The position numbers and the translations under genes were made by a program. The notes beneath the pieces were generated by a model. That model saw only the letters and a list, made by a program, of their open reading frames with translations. It did no database searches and was not told the DNA's origin. A stretch of DNA of 64,000 nucleotides from assembly GCA_001683735.1 (NCBI GenBank), contig LUGG01000004.1:2170001-2234000 (forward strand), written 5' to 3'. This document shows positions 1 through 11,269 of this stretch, one piece after another. Numbering within the stretch: the stretch's first letter is position 1; every line of letters starts with the position of its first letter. Source of the DNA: Grifola frondosa. Its lineage: Eukaryota; Basidiomycota; Agaricomycetes; Polyporales; Grifolaceae.

Positions 1-29
1 CTCCATACTGTATGCTAGCCCAGCAAATC

Positions 30-200
30 GAGAGACGGTATTCATCCTCAACCACGCACCAGAAACGAACACAGCAGACTCACCGTTACGGTCAAGCAAC
101 CTCCCGTGCAAGTAGCACACAATTGAGGTTCGGGCTCGAGCTGGCCACGGTGACGACTGACGGTGCGAGGTGTGACAGCGCACGCACTAGTTCAATGCGA
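30..200 (+). repeat. Dispersed repeat, copy A
   Basis: Shares a diverged segment with copies at 7990-8160 (+) and 14470-14680 (-). The conserved core is an 'actcaccgttacggtcaagc'-like stretch (78-98), followed about 25 bases later by 'attgaggttcgg' and then 'agctggcc..ggtgacga'. Similarity to the other copies may continue downstream: 570-605 matches the reverse complement of about 14100-14150, and 930-1010 resembles 8710-8770 and 12310-12360. No intact ORF is present. The repeat is probably a degraded mobile element or a decayed gene family member. Confidence 0.55.
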
Positions 201-1987
201 GCTACAGACGCGTAGCATCCAATTAATATGATATCCACGTGTAGCGGTGAGTCTCAACAGAAGCGCTGGGAATCCGCGTGTCTTGAATCTTGAGCGGTTC
301 TGTAGAGACGAATGGACTATGGGAGCTTATAGACGAAATATGGTCCTGATGCGTAATGGAAATTGGATGTACGGTATTTCGTACCACAATATTGGAGCGA
401 AGTCGTGGATCCCATCGAGATGTTAATTTGTGTTGAGTTCGAGCAGAAATACTCTCACGTTGTGTGTCTGTCTATCAGAAGTTGGTGAAAATATTCAAGG
501 TCCAGAGAATGAGAAACGCGAACGTACGGCTACAGCATGGTGCGCTAGTAATCCAGAGAGATTCCCCTACATATTCTCCAAGAATCGACTGTTGTCATCA
601 TGTGTTCCCTCTATCATTCCATCCTCCGGGTAGGCACAAAGAACATACCTAGAAGGAACTTGGAACGGTCCTGGAATCATGCTTGAGTGAGTTCATGACA
701 TATTTTTCTGCCTGCAGGAACTGTTCGGGAAAGAAGCACGAGGGTGTCTGACAGCAAGCAGTGCGGTTTCAGACACAGCGAAGGTTTAACCAGCACATTA
801 AATCCAGGTTTCAAGACACCTTACTGGCACGGTAGTCAGTATCGCCAAGCTCCTCGTCGTTGACAGAAAAGTATTCGGACAGCGGACGAACAGAACAGAC
901 TACTAACCCATTTCTGGCACTTGCTTCTTTTGTTGATTCCTATTTGTTGTCGTTCCTAGCGCTCGCTTGCCTACTGGCGCTTCGTCGTTGTCGACTCCGA
1001 GCTTGCACTTATTGTCGTCGCTCAGCGTATACGAACTTATTACTCTGGGCTAGACTTCGCTGCGGAGGGCGCGCGACAATTTCCTGCTGCATGCACGTGT
1101 GCGCGCAACTATTGCGTCCATGCATGCGGTGCAGTGAACACGCTTATGGCAACGATGAGATGTGAGACTATTTTCTTCTAGTGCCAATCTGTGTGTAGAA
1201 CTGATCAAGTTGTTTCTTCCCCGTAGGAGAACATTAAACCAGGAAACATTTCTGCCAAGACGTAAAGCGTTGTATCAACGGATGGCGATGCGTCATGCCT
1301 AGCGTTCTTCATTATCCGTCGGCAATGTTGTATCTGTATTTGAGGTGTCCTGACTCCTCGTTGGCCATCGTCCATTGAGATTTTTTCTTATGCATGTTCG
1401 CTCCGCTTACATCATTGTTTTTCACCAGCCATAATCAATCTGAACATATATACACAGGTTCTCCACTGATCAGCATATCATACCCAATGTAAGGCAGACC
1501 AGCTCATCCATGTGTCGCGAGACCGACAACTCCGAAGTATCATAAGGACACTAGAGACCGACCTGTGTCTGGATTTTTTTGCACCAACGCGACTATTTCT
1601 GAAGCATATTAGGTTCTACAACTGAGATCTGCCGTGCTTGTCACATCGTCACCGACTCCCTCGATTCAATTCCACTTATTTCAACGTGAGCCTGCTTTCC
1701 TACATACAATTTCAGGCCATGTATGAATATAGTGCTGTATCGCCGTAGGTTCACTTGCTGCGTTGCACGGCAATGTATCTATACCTTCTGATACAGCTTT
1801 GCTGATATTGCCAGAGATCTGAACATGCCAGCCTCAAAATTAACTGCGTATATGGAAACCTTGTGTCTCGGCGTGATCCGATAACCTAATGCAGGCTCTG
1901 GTCGAGTACGCCCGTGGGTACAGATCACCTCTCTCTTATCCTCCTCATCTTTTGAGTCCATTGCTATATCTGTCTGTTCGAACGAAT
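201..1987. other. Gene-poor stretch upstream of the NACHT-WD40 gene
   Basis: No ORF here has coding character. Fragments at about 570-605 and 930-1010 are shared with the dispersed repeat family found at 8.7, 12.3 and 14.1 kb. The last few hundred bases before 1988 must contain the promoter of the NACHT-WD40 gene, but I see no clear TATA or CCAAT arrangement. CT-rich sequence at about 1925-1975 may be a pyrimidine-rich promoter element. Confidence 0.4.
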
Positions 1988-4900
1988 ATGCTGAAGGGCC
2001 CTAAGGCGACTGAGGCGAAGTCATTGGCACTCAGCGTCCTTCAGACATGCCTGACGGTGTTGCAGGATGTCGCTACAGATGTCGGTGTTCCAGGATTGGG
2101 AAGTGCTGTTGGTGGCTTGTCTACGATTATCGACATGATCCAGGTGAGCAATTCATCTTCGATATATAGCCTCCTAATCATGCTTGTATCTAGGCCACTT
2201 CCGCAAACACAGAACGGGTGAAGAGTCTCACTGAATACGTCAAGAACTTGACAACGGTAGTCGCGAACCCGCTATCTCAATGTCATGCAGATGTCTCTCC
2301 TGCGATGAATGATCGCATACATCGTCTTATATCGTTCGTTTCCTTATTCAACGCACGAGTTGTTCTTGTCTGATCCCATTTCGTAGGGCGTTCATATTGG
2401 TGGCCAAAGATATGCAAGTGATGAAGCAACGACCGCTTTTCAAACGTTTCTTGGGGAGCAAAGATGGTGCCGGTGAGATTATCGGATTTATGGAGAGGAT
2501 CGAGAGGTCTATTCGGGTCTTCATGGTACGCTCAATCTAGCCCGGATCGTTAATATGTATGAATGTCCGCTCTCAGATCGAAGGCATGTTTGCGATCGAG
2601 TTCGTATCGAACGTAAGCAGCACTACTCCTTATCGGATAATGCGGGCTCATGTATTGCAGGACCACGCGCGCTTCAGCAAAGAAAGCTCACAGCGCATTG
2701 AGGCCAAGCTCAGTGAAATACATGAAGCTATACAGGTCCGTTACCGCGTTGCATTCCATCTCGACATCTGATGCACAATCTTTGACTTAGCGTTTGAGTA
2801 TTCAATCTCAACGTGAAGGCAAGTCCTTCTGATGACTGCCACGATTCGTCTTGCTCACCAGGGATCATCAGGCTACCGCTACGCTACAAAGGCTCAATAC
2901 AATAGTCTCCATCGAACCGCCTGTCTTGCAAGCACCCGGACCGAGATTCTGGATCAAATAGGAGAATGGATATCGGCGAGGCTACACAGATCCCACCATA
3001 TTCCTGAGGATAATACGGAGATCTTTTGGCTCAATGGATTCGCTGGAACGGGGAAGACGACGATCGCATACACTGTGGCCAATGTCTGCCAGCGTTGGAA
3101 CATCCTAGGCGCTAGTTTCTTTTGTTCTCGTGATGACGCCGAGTGCAGCGATTCGACGCTCATCTTCACTACTATCGCCGTTCAGCTTGCCTCCTTTTGT
3201 CCCGAATTTCAATCCCATTTATTGAAGGTTTTGAGCTCCGGATCCCAATTCCCACACGACAACGTATTGCGGCAGCTCAAGGAACTCATTGTCGATCCAT
3301 TGGCACAGGTCAGGGGTGTATTTCCACCATGCGTCGTCGTCGTGGATGCGCTTGACGAATGCAAAGACCCACACTCCATGTCTCTCATTCTTTCCGCCCT
3401 CGCCGACTACATCCTTCAGCTCTATCCATTGGTATTCGTAATCATGAGCCGACCAGAGCATGGAATCAGTGCCCAATTCCGGCAGCGTCGCCTGAGTCAT
3501 GCGACCGACCGGCTGGTTCTACACGACGTGCCACTCGAAAATGTCTCTCGAGATATCAAATACTATCTTGAAGCAAGCTTTCCTCGCATCAAGAGCACCT
3601 TCATGGTTCCCGACGGCTGGCCTTCTCCGGAGGCCATCGAGGTGCTCACTGAGCGATCTGCTGGATTATTTATCTATGCCGCGACTGCCGTGAGATTCAT
3701 CGAAGACTTGAGGTATAGCAACCCTCCAGGACAGCTACGCCGACTTCTAGCATCAACGGCTTCATCACCGACGACACTGTTGGATACACTTTACAACGAA
3801 ATCTTGACTGCGGCCTGCCCGGAACCATCCCCGGAACTTATAAATCGACTGAAGACGATTCTCGGGTCTATCATCCTCATTAGGAGCCCTCTATCCATGC
3901 CTAACCTCGAGAAATTATTGGGCTTGGAACCTTGTATCGTTCAATATACTCTCACTAGTTTGCGGTCTGTCCTCTCGATCCCAGATGGTGTTGACGAGGC
4001 TATACGAGTCATCCATCCAACGTTTGCGGAGTTCCTCTTGCGTTGCGACAATCCAAATTTTTTCATTGATCAGCAAACACAGCATACTCTCCTGCTACAG
4101 TGTTGCTTGAAAGTCATGACGACTAACCTCAGGCATGATATTTGTGGTCTCCGGGATCCTTCGCGCTTGAATAACGAAGTCACTGATGTGGCCAATCGTA
4201 TCGCCAGGTCCGTCCCTCCATACTTGCAGTATGCGTGCCTCCACTGGGCTGCACACCTCCGCGTTCATCAACATCTCGACGACATACTATTGAGCTTACT
4301 TGATGAGTTTGCCTCGAAGTATTTGGTCTTCTGGGTGGAAGTCTGTAGTCTTCTTGGCAGATTGGATGACGCGGCGAGAACGCTGCATGAAGTGTGCCCA
4401 ACACTTATGGTTCGTCCCGTTATTTACAAACTTATAAATATGCGGTTTACCTTTCGGGTAGTCGATCACCCCACGGGTGTCGGAGATTGTGGCGCTCATG
4501 ATCGACTGCGAGCGATTTATTGTCATGTTCTTCCCTTCCATCAGTGCATCTTCACTTCAAATATACTATTCCGCTCTACCTTTCACCCCAAATCAGACCA
4601 AGCTCCGTATCTCCTATCAAGACACACTAATCCCGGGTGGTGCAGTGACGGTCAGACGAGAAGAAAGCAAGAACTGGTCGCAGAATCTCCCAATTGATTC
4701 TGCTCATGGCGAGGTTTCCTCCTTGGCATTTTCTCCGGACGGGAGATCCTTCGTCTCTGGTGGAGATGACAGCATGGTCAGAATATGGACCACAGACACC
4801 CACATCCCTCTCGCTACACTTTCTGGACATACAAATTGGGTCAGGCCGGTTACATGGTCACGCGATGGGAATCTCATTGCCTCTGGATCCCGCGACAACA

Positions 4901-6795
4901 CTGTTCGGATTTGGGATGCTCGGGTCGGCACAGTAGTCCGTATTCTCGAAGGCCACACTGGCTCTGTGTGGTCAGTTGCCTTTTCTCCTGATGGCACCAC
5001 TGTCGTGTCTGGATCGGGAGATCACACCGTCAAGATGTGGAAGGCTAGTGTGTGCCAGTTGACATTCAAAGGCCATACGGACTCGGTGAATTCTGTCGCA
5101 TTCTCTCGCGATGGGAAGCATATCGCATCCGGTTCGACCGATGGTACTGTTCGATTATGGGATCCGCTCGGTATCATCCCTCCTCGGATTTTGATGGCGC
5201 ATTCAGACGTGGTGTGTTCAGTTGTCTTCTCTCCCGATGATACTCGCCTTTTCTCCGGAGGGTATGAACATGCCCTTGCTATATGGGACATCGACACTGG
5301 TGAGCTCACTCGTAGAATTGAAACAACTGGGCCCATATATGTCATTGCATTCTCCGACGACCCATCAAACGTCATCTTCGCATCCGGTGACGCCGTCTAT
5401 ATGATGGACATCACAACCGGTGCCCTTCTGCAAACGCTCATCGGACGTTCCGTGCTGGCTGCCGCCTATAGTCCTGATGGCACCCGCATCCTGTCTAGTG
5501 ATGAAAATGGTTTGATTCAGGTATGGGACACAGCGGACGACAGATCTAATTCTGGCCCTCCGGAATCAAATGCTTCGCCTCATGTATCTGCAGCGGCATT
5601 CTCATCCGATGGAACCCGCTTTGCTTTGGCATATGGGACTACACTCAAAATATGGGATGCAGACACCTTGACTGAAGTTCACAGTTTCGAATCCACTCAC
5701 GATGGCGATGATGCTGTTGAATCGCTGATATTCACTAGAGACAGCATGCGACTTCTAGCTCTATCCAGATCTCGTGCATGTATGTGGGACCTTACTACAG
5801 GTGCGAAGACCCTAGATCGCGCTTTGAGGAACAATGCCCTGTGGTGGGGCATGAAAGGTATGAAGCGGATGTGGGAGAGTCTCATTGGTTGCTCGCCCCA
5901 CACATACAATTGTCATTCCGGAACTTTCATGCTCTCCTACGACGAGACACGACTACTCTCTGCGGCCATCAAGGAGCGGGATCAACATGTTGTCGAGCTG
6001 TGGAATGTGCGCACCGGAGAGCATGTGCGTACATTCACCAGCCATTTTGGCACCTCAACTCCGGTCGCATTTTCGCTCGACGGCTTCCGCATCGTCTCTC
6101 AGTTAGAGAGCAGGAGTATTGGAATATGGGACGTCGAAACTGGGGCCCTTCTTCACAAGTGTGAAGGACACGAACATCTTGTTTGTGCTGTTACATTTTC
6201 TCCGGATGGCCATCTTATTGCTTCGGGATCTGTGGATCACACCGCACGAGTATGGGATGCATCAACCGGGGAACAGTTGAAGGTACTCAAAGGACATACG
6301 ATACCCGTACATTCAATCGCCTTCTCTGCTGACGGTCATTGTATTTTCTCCGGATCTTGGGACGACACGATAATGGTGTGGGATGTTGACACCGGTGCAC
6401 CACTGCACACCTTCGCCTTCCATGGATCGGAGCCTTGGTTCAGGTCGTTGAGGTTCACTTCCGACGGCTGTGAAATCATCATCGGATCGGAGAATAGGGC
6501 AATTCGAATGTGGAGGGGAGAGTCTGCTGAGGCTAACAACCCCAATCTCCCGCCGTTCGAGCGTGCGGCATTGGGCCGTCGGACGTGGCCAGCTTACTGG
6601 ATGGAGCGCGACGGGTGGTTGTTCTCTTTCACACTCTCGCAAGTGCGCCGGCTCTGTTGGATACCAGTGGAGTGGCGAAATTGGTTGGCGTCACAGGGTG
6701 ATATGATAGTGCTGAGGAGCATAAACGGAGCGGCAGTAATTCTCGATTTCGCAGTATTGCAGACTTACCTGGATTCCCTGGAATCGGAGAGATAG
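1988..6795 (+). CDS. NACHT-WD40 STAND NTPase (fungal NLR-like)
   Basis: Eight exons join in frame: 1988-2143, 2194-2333, 2387-2525, 2577-2612, 2661-2735, 2791-2818, 2872-4409 and 4462-6795, giving 1,481 aa. The N-terminal region (about 1-190) is helical, followed by a NACHT domain with Walker A GFAGTGKT (about residues 247-254) and Walker B VVVVDALDEC (about 346-355). From about residue 787 to 1400 I count about 14 WD40 repeats (DNTVRIW, DHTVKMW, DGTVRLW and similar), enough for two seven-bladed propellers. Proteins of this architecture are fungal counterparts of NLR immune receptors and HET-E/NWD incompatibility factors. The propeller would sense a ligand and nucleotide binding would trigger signalling, probably in the cytosol. 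The start ATG at 1988 was chosen because the frame opens into the first exon with a GTGAGC donor. Intron 6 needs a GC-AG splice. The downstream effector is not evident. Confidence 0.9.
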
Positions 6796-7989
6796 GATTG
6801 AAATACTCACCGGCAGTGTTCGTTCCTGCGAGCAGTCACGGCCACGACACATAGCACCAGACCCAGCCATCCGACAACGATCCCGGATCCCCCGCATATA
6901 TCAGCTTATCTTCGATGTGACTATTCGTGCTGGCATCCTTTGATCTACGGTCTCTCGCTCTCGACTATATATAACAGTGGCTGAAGAGCGGATACCTCAA
7001 TATTCGTGCACTATACTCTCTCTTCTCTTCCCGATGTTCGGTATCTGTACATAACCAACTCATGGTACATACACTGCTCGAGCCCCGCTCTGTCTCATAT
7101 GCAAATCCAACATGTGTCTCCGGTCGTCGTTGTCGTGCAGCCTGCTCGCTCGTCTTGGTCCTGTCTGATATAATATATATAAACACGGTATATTGCGCTA
7201 CATCACTCCGTGTAATGCATGCGGCATACGTTCGCCGGTCTATATTGTCGCCCACTCATAAGTGCGTTAACTTCCGTCGCATCTGTTGTTGACCTCCCTC
7301 GTTTCACGATGCGAGGATACAAGTGATTCTCGTTCGACTGAAAGTAATTCTTGCGGGAGATGAACTCTTGCATATACGATCGATCAAACACGTTGAACGT
7401 TTTCAAAACCCCACTAAATCAACGAGATGAGCCGTGGGTGGTCCTCCGTATTTTTTGACGCACCGTGTTTTCTAGCTTCCACACATGCACTATAATTCAT
7501 GGACCACGTACCTTCTATGGGATTCCCGCAGGACCAGGTATCCACGTCTCCTTCTCCCTGCGTCCTGAGGGATCTCTGACTGTAGCGCTTCACACGGTCA
7601 CCAGTGCCGGGTGCGTTCATACAAGCGCACGCTTCCGCGCAGAATTAGAACGTAGGGAGTGCTGTCTCTCAGAAGCACGTTTTGATCATGTTCTCTGGAA
7701 TTGAGAAACATGGATATGCTCTCATTGCTCTCGCAGAAACATAACAACGCGAGGCCCATGCACACGTCCTTGACCTGTGATTGTTCAGTTTGGCTATCAA
7801 CATATCAATGAACGCACTATTAATCTCATACTTGCTGACTCTGCCCCTGATCCTAATTTGGTCGGATAACTTCATATTAACCACTTGCCCTAGGATAGGA
7901 AGACTCGTGCACGTCGCCTAGAAGCTGAGATGGACTCCATAGACTTCCAATCGGCGCTCAAAGTGCTAGATGGCCCGGCAACGCGGCAT
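6796..7989. other. Gene-free interval after the NACHT-WD40 gene
   Basis: Holds the 3' flank of the NACHT-WD40 gene and AT-rich sequence around 7160-7185. I see no ORF with domain similarity or exon-like structure. Confidence 0.4.
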
Positions 7990-8160
7990 GCCATTTTCCT
8001 TCAAACAATTGAACAATATTCAGCCTCAAATACAAACCATAAACGAAGACAGAAAACTCACCATTACGGTCATGTAGGCTGCGATGCAAACAGTGTGGAA
8101 ACAGTCGACGTAAATGGTGGTGTGGCTTCGAGCTGGGCGAGGTGACGATTAGCGGGCGCC
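7990..8160 (+). repeat. Dispersed repeat, copy B
   Basis: Homologous to copies at 30-200 (+) and 14470-14680 (-). The shared order is 'attcagcctcaaa', then 'actcaccattacggtcatg' (8056-8074), then 'cgagctgggcgaggtgacga'. It lies about 1 kb upstream of a decayed BTB gene in the same orientation, while copy C lies upstream of a BTB gene on the other strand. The repeat may therefore have moved together with BTB copies. Confidence 0.55.
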
Positions 8161-9199
8161 GTGGCGGATAACCTAACAGTAGTTGAGCTGGCGCGTGTAC
8201 CCAAATATTCAGCGTTCTTTCGTAAGTCCAGATGCAAACTTGGAACTAATTTGATCGGTCTCCATCGATCGAGAATGCTGTCGATCACAATCGATCATAT
8301 AAGAAATGAGGGATGACAGGGGATGACACAACAATGTGCACGCATCGTGTGACCAACGTATACTCTACGTGGTGGAGCGCAATCGCAACTGGTGTTGGAT
8401 AGAGAACATCGAGAGACAGGTTTGTGGGAACGGCCGAGGATTGGGAGTTATATCGCGTGATGTCGCGGATTCTATCACGGGACAACATTAGCCTAACGTG
8501 CGTACTATTTTCTCCCTATGCACATCGTCATCCTCCGACACAGAGCCGTTCGCGCCAACCTATGTGTACGGGTGTGACATATCGTCTTCAGGCGCGGCAA
8601 AGAAAGAAGTTTCAAACAACGAGGCGAACAACGAAGTCACAAGCAGTGAGGTAAGTAACGAGATTCCATCAATCAATGCGGCGTAGAGCAGACCCTAACC
8701 CGCTTCGCGTGCGTTTGTTGACTGCTGTTTGCCAATGCCTTCGTTCCTGGCGCGCTTCATCCTCGTGTCATTTTGGACTTGTGCGGATAGGCAGCTAGCT
8801 ATGTATTACACTCTCCTGCCCTTAGCGGCGACTTGTATTGTCATTCGTCTGGATTTCTGCTCTGTATGGTTGTCGAAATTCTGGTTGTCAGAACTCTGCT
8901 GTGCGTTTTCGCCGCATCTTCCGTTAGGAAAATATGCTTGCCCTACGGTCGGAATATTCAGTGACGGTTGCGTGCCGTGGTCCACAATGCACTTCTGTTG
9001 TTACATATAATTCCCGTAATTCTGTGGCCCCTGATGCTGCACTCATGTTCCATCTGAAGGAAGTATAATTGCCGGTGGAGCCCTCTCGCGCTATACCGCC
9101 TCTATTCGCCAAGCCTGGCCGCTTTGGAGATTACGGGATCCTTCAATCTAGGCATGCGTTAGAAATAACTCTTTATACAGCGGCGATGTAATGCTTTCG
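8161..9199. other. Gene-free interval with degraded repeat sequence
   Basis: No supportable gene. About 8710-8770 resembles 930-1010 and 12310-12360 (a shared 'ttgttgact..cgttc.tggcgc' pattern), extending the dispersed repeat family. Confidence 0.35.
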
Positions 9200-9650
9200 G
9201 TATCATGCATTCATCAGATGCGTTCTGCACACTTCGCACTCCTATTCGCGGATGGTGACGTCGCGGATCAATCGAGCAATGAGCACCCATTACTCCTGGA
9301 TGGAACCTCTTACGACGGCTTTCGTCTCTCGTGAGTAGCTTCGATCCATTATAATGACAGTTATTGATGTCGAGCGGCACACATCATGCGAGCGACGATT
9401 TTTGCATGGCTCGTTTGGTCATTGCACATCTTTATGCAATGGGAACAGCTAATTGTTGAGGCGGATGTGAAGCAGATAGGGTAAGATTACGCGTTCAAAG
9501 GTGCGCGAGAGCATGTTGCTCCCACCAGTACTGGTACTGAAGCTGCTCGGCTAATAAAATACATGTTCAATTCCATTCCAGGGTTATGCTCCGTAGACCG
9601 GCACGTAGAACCTCTTCATCCTATTGTCGTGAATTCTGGTGCATACTCCT
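9200..9650 (+). pseudogene. Decayed BTB/POZ gene remnant
   Basis: Three pieces align in order with the BTB gene at 21317-22080. The first, at about 9215-9330, encodes a stretch with DQSSNEHPLLLDG, matching DGSSDEHPLHLEG. The second, at about 9405-9520, encodes AWLVWSLHIF and then LIVEADVKQIG followed by a stop, matching AWLVPSLNSL and LPITEADVERIG. The third, at about 9563-9610, encodes FNSIPGLCSVDRH, matching FNFIPTICSVFQIDRH. Stops, frame changes and a missing middle show it is dead. It is more decayed than the other BTB loci in the window. Confidence 0.7.
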
Positions 9651-10423
9651 CGCTATCGGTTACATTCGTTGTCATTCCCAGCGTAATTTGCAGATGCCCA
9701 ATGTGCTCACTGCCAATATTGAGAGCGAGTGGTGTTGATGCACGGGCGTGTGGGCATCAAGCATAGGACATATCGGATTTTTGAACGCCCTTCATACGGT
9801 TCGTATGCCATTCAGCTAGCTTAACCTCGTCTGTTCGTCCCGTCTCCGCGCACACCGTCCTAGAAGGTTTCCTCCCCAAGGAATCCTTTGGACCCCGTGG
9901 ACCATACTATGTGCATGAGGCACTCCCCAGCGAGGTTGCTAGGTAAGGAGATCGGATTCTTCTTGCCTTCACGGGAAGTAACTCTCACATCTATCTTTCA
10001 AGTAAGCGATACGTTTGGCTGTCAGAGTCCGACCACTCGTTCCATGTATTTCTGTAGCGGTACGAGCAGTGTCATATGCCGGGTCCAAATCAATTTCTTT
10101 TTTTTCAAATTGAGTCTGGTGCAAACACATTTCTATACTGCAACATCATATATATGCTGTCTTCGATTTTGAGCAATCGGATAATATATATGATTTTGAG
10201 ACTCGAAGGGTACAGGTGCAAGAAGCGATAACGGATGGTATTTCAGACACCGTGTCGATGATTCCACACTGGAAACAAATGAGATGAATGAAGGACCACG
10301 AAGACATATAATGAACGAATAGATCAACCATAAGCCAAAGACCGAAAGCGTAACCCCACCCTCGCTTCGACCAGCTTCAGTATGCACCGCGGCGAGAGAT
10401 CTATTCAAACACCAGCATTTGTA
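9651..10423. other. Intergenic sequence between two BTB loci
   Basis: No coding structure seen. It includes T-rich sequence near 10090-10110 and lies in the 3'-to-3' space between the + strand BTB remnant and the - strand BTB gene. Confidence 0.35.
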
Positions 10424-11269
10424 TCAGGTTGACAAAAGCCACATATCCACGAATATACGCTTTCTCACCTTGGGTGCAGGCTTCCCAGATCTATCGATAT
10501 CAAAAACACTACAAATCGTGGATGTGAAGTCAAACACGGACAGCGGAGGCAGGGCCTTCCCCGACAACGGATACCCAAGTCCGTACGCGTTCGCAGCCGC
10601 TCGCGAACCATAGCTCTCGCGGACCTTCGCTACCTTCCACACATATTCCAGCCCGAGCTTCTCCGCGTCAGCCTGTCCCAGAGCATCATCCCGTTGTGCT
10701 AATGCATTCAACGATGGGACAAGCCATTCTAGGATATTGTAAGGACGATGCGCTCGACGGGATTGTTCACAATCCCAGACAGCATTTCAATGGCGACTTT
10801 TTTGACGTTGTCACAAATCCACATCGTCGAAAGCTTCAGGACGGCAATCCACTCGTCCTGCCGGCCTCCTCCAGTTGTGACTGCATGAGTTGGAGCAGTG
10901 GAAGGCCTATATCACCTATCAATCTTCGTCATAGTGCAGTTAGCAGACCACTCACAGTGGGAATAGTACTTTGAGAAAGTACCGGAAGTCGGCGGATGAA
11001 ACACCTTCTAAACGCAATGGATGCTCATCGCTCGAGCCATCCACGACGCTCCCCTCCGGAACAGGCAGCTCGAACATATTGCGAAAAACCTCTGACTCTT
11101 GCGCGAACGGCCGACGTGGTTTCCTGAACAACACGTTCTCCACCTGGAATGACCATGATTTAAACTAGTCCTCTGGTTCACAAACGGGTGTTGTACATAC
11201 CAGGAATATGACAGGATCGTCGTAGAAGCAATCATCTCTTTTCGGTGCGGGTAAATACTCGCACTCCAT
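10424..11269 (-). pseudogene. BTB/POZ domain protein, frameshifted
   Basis: Three-exon BTB gene typical of mushroom genomes: exon 1 11269-11201 (MECEYLPAPKRDD..., ending in VIFL), exon 2 11143-10956 (VENVLFRKP..., SSDEHPLRLEG) and exon 3 10906-10424. BTB/POZ folds mediate dimerisation and often link targets to cullin-3 ligases. No second domain is visible, as is usual for this family. Near 10730 the frame breaks between ...VERIVL and NILEWLVPSLNALAQ, where about 10 bases expected from the paralogues (an ART/Y-type segment) are absent. The rest then reads cleanly to the stop at 10424. It is either a real small deletion or an assembly gap. Confidence 0.7.
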
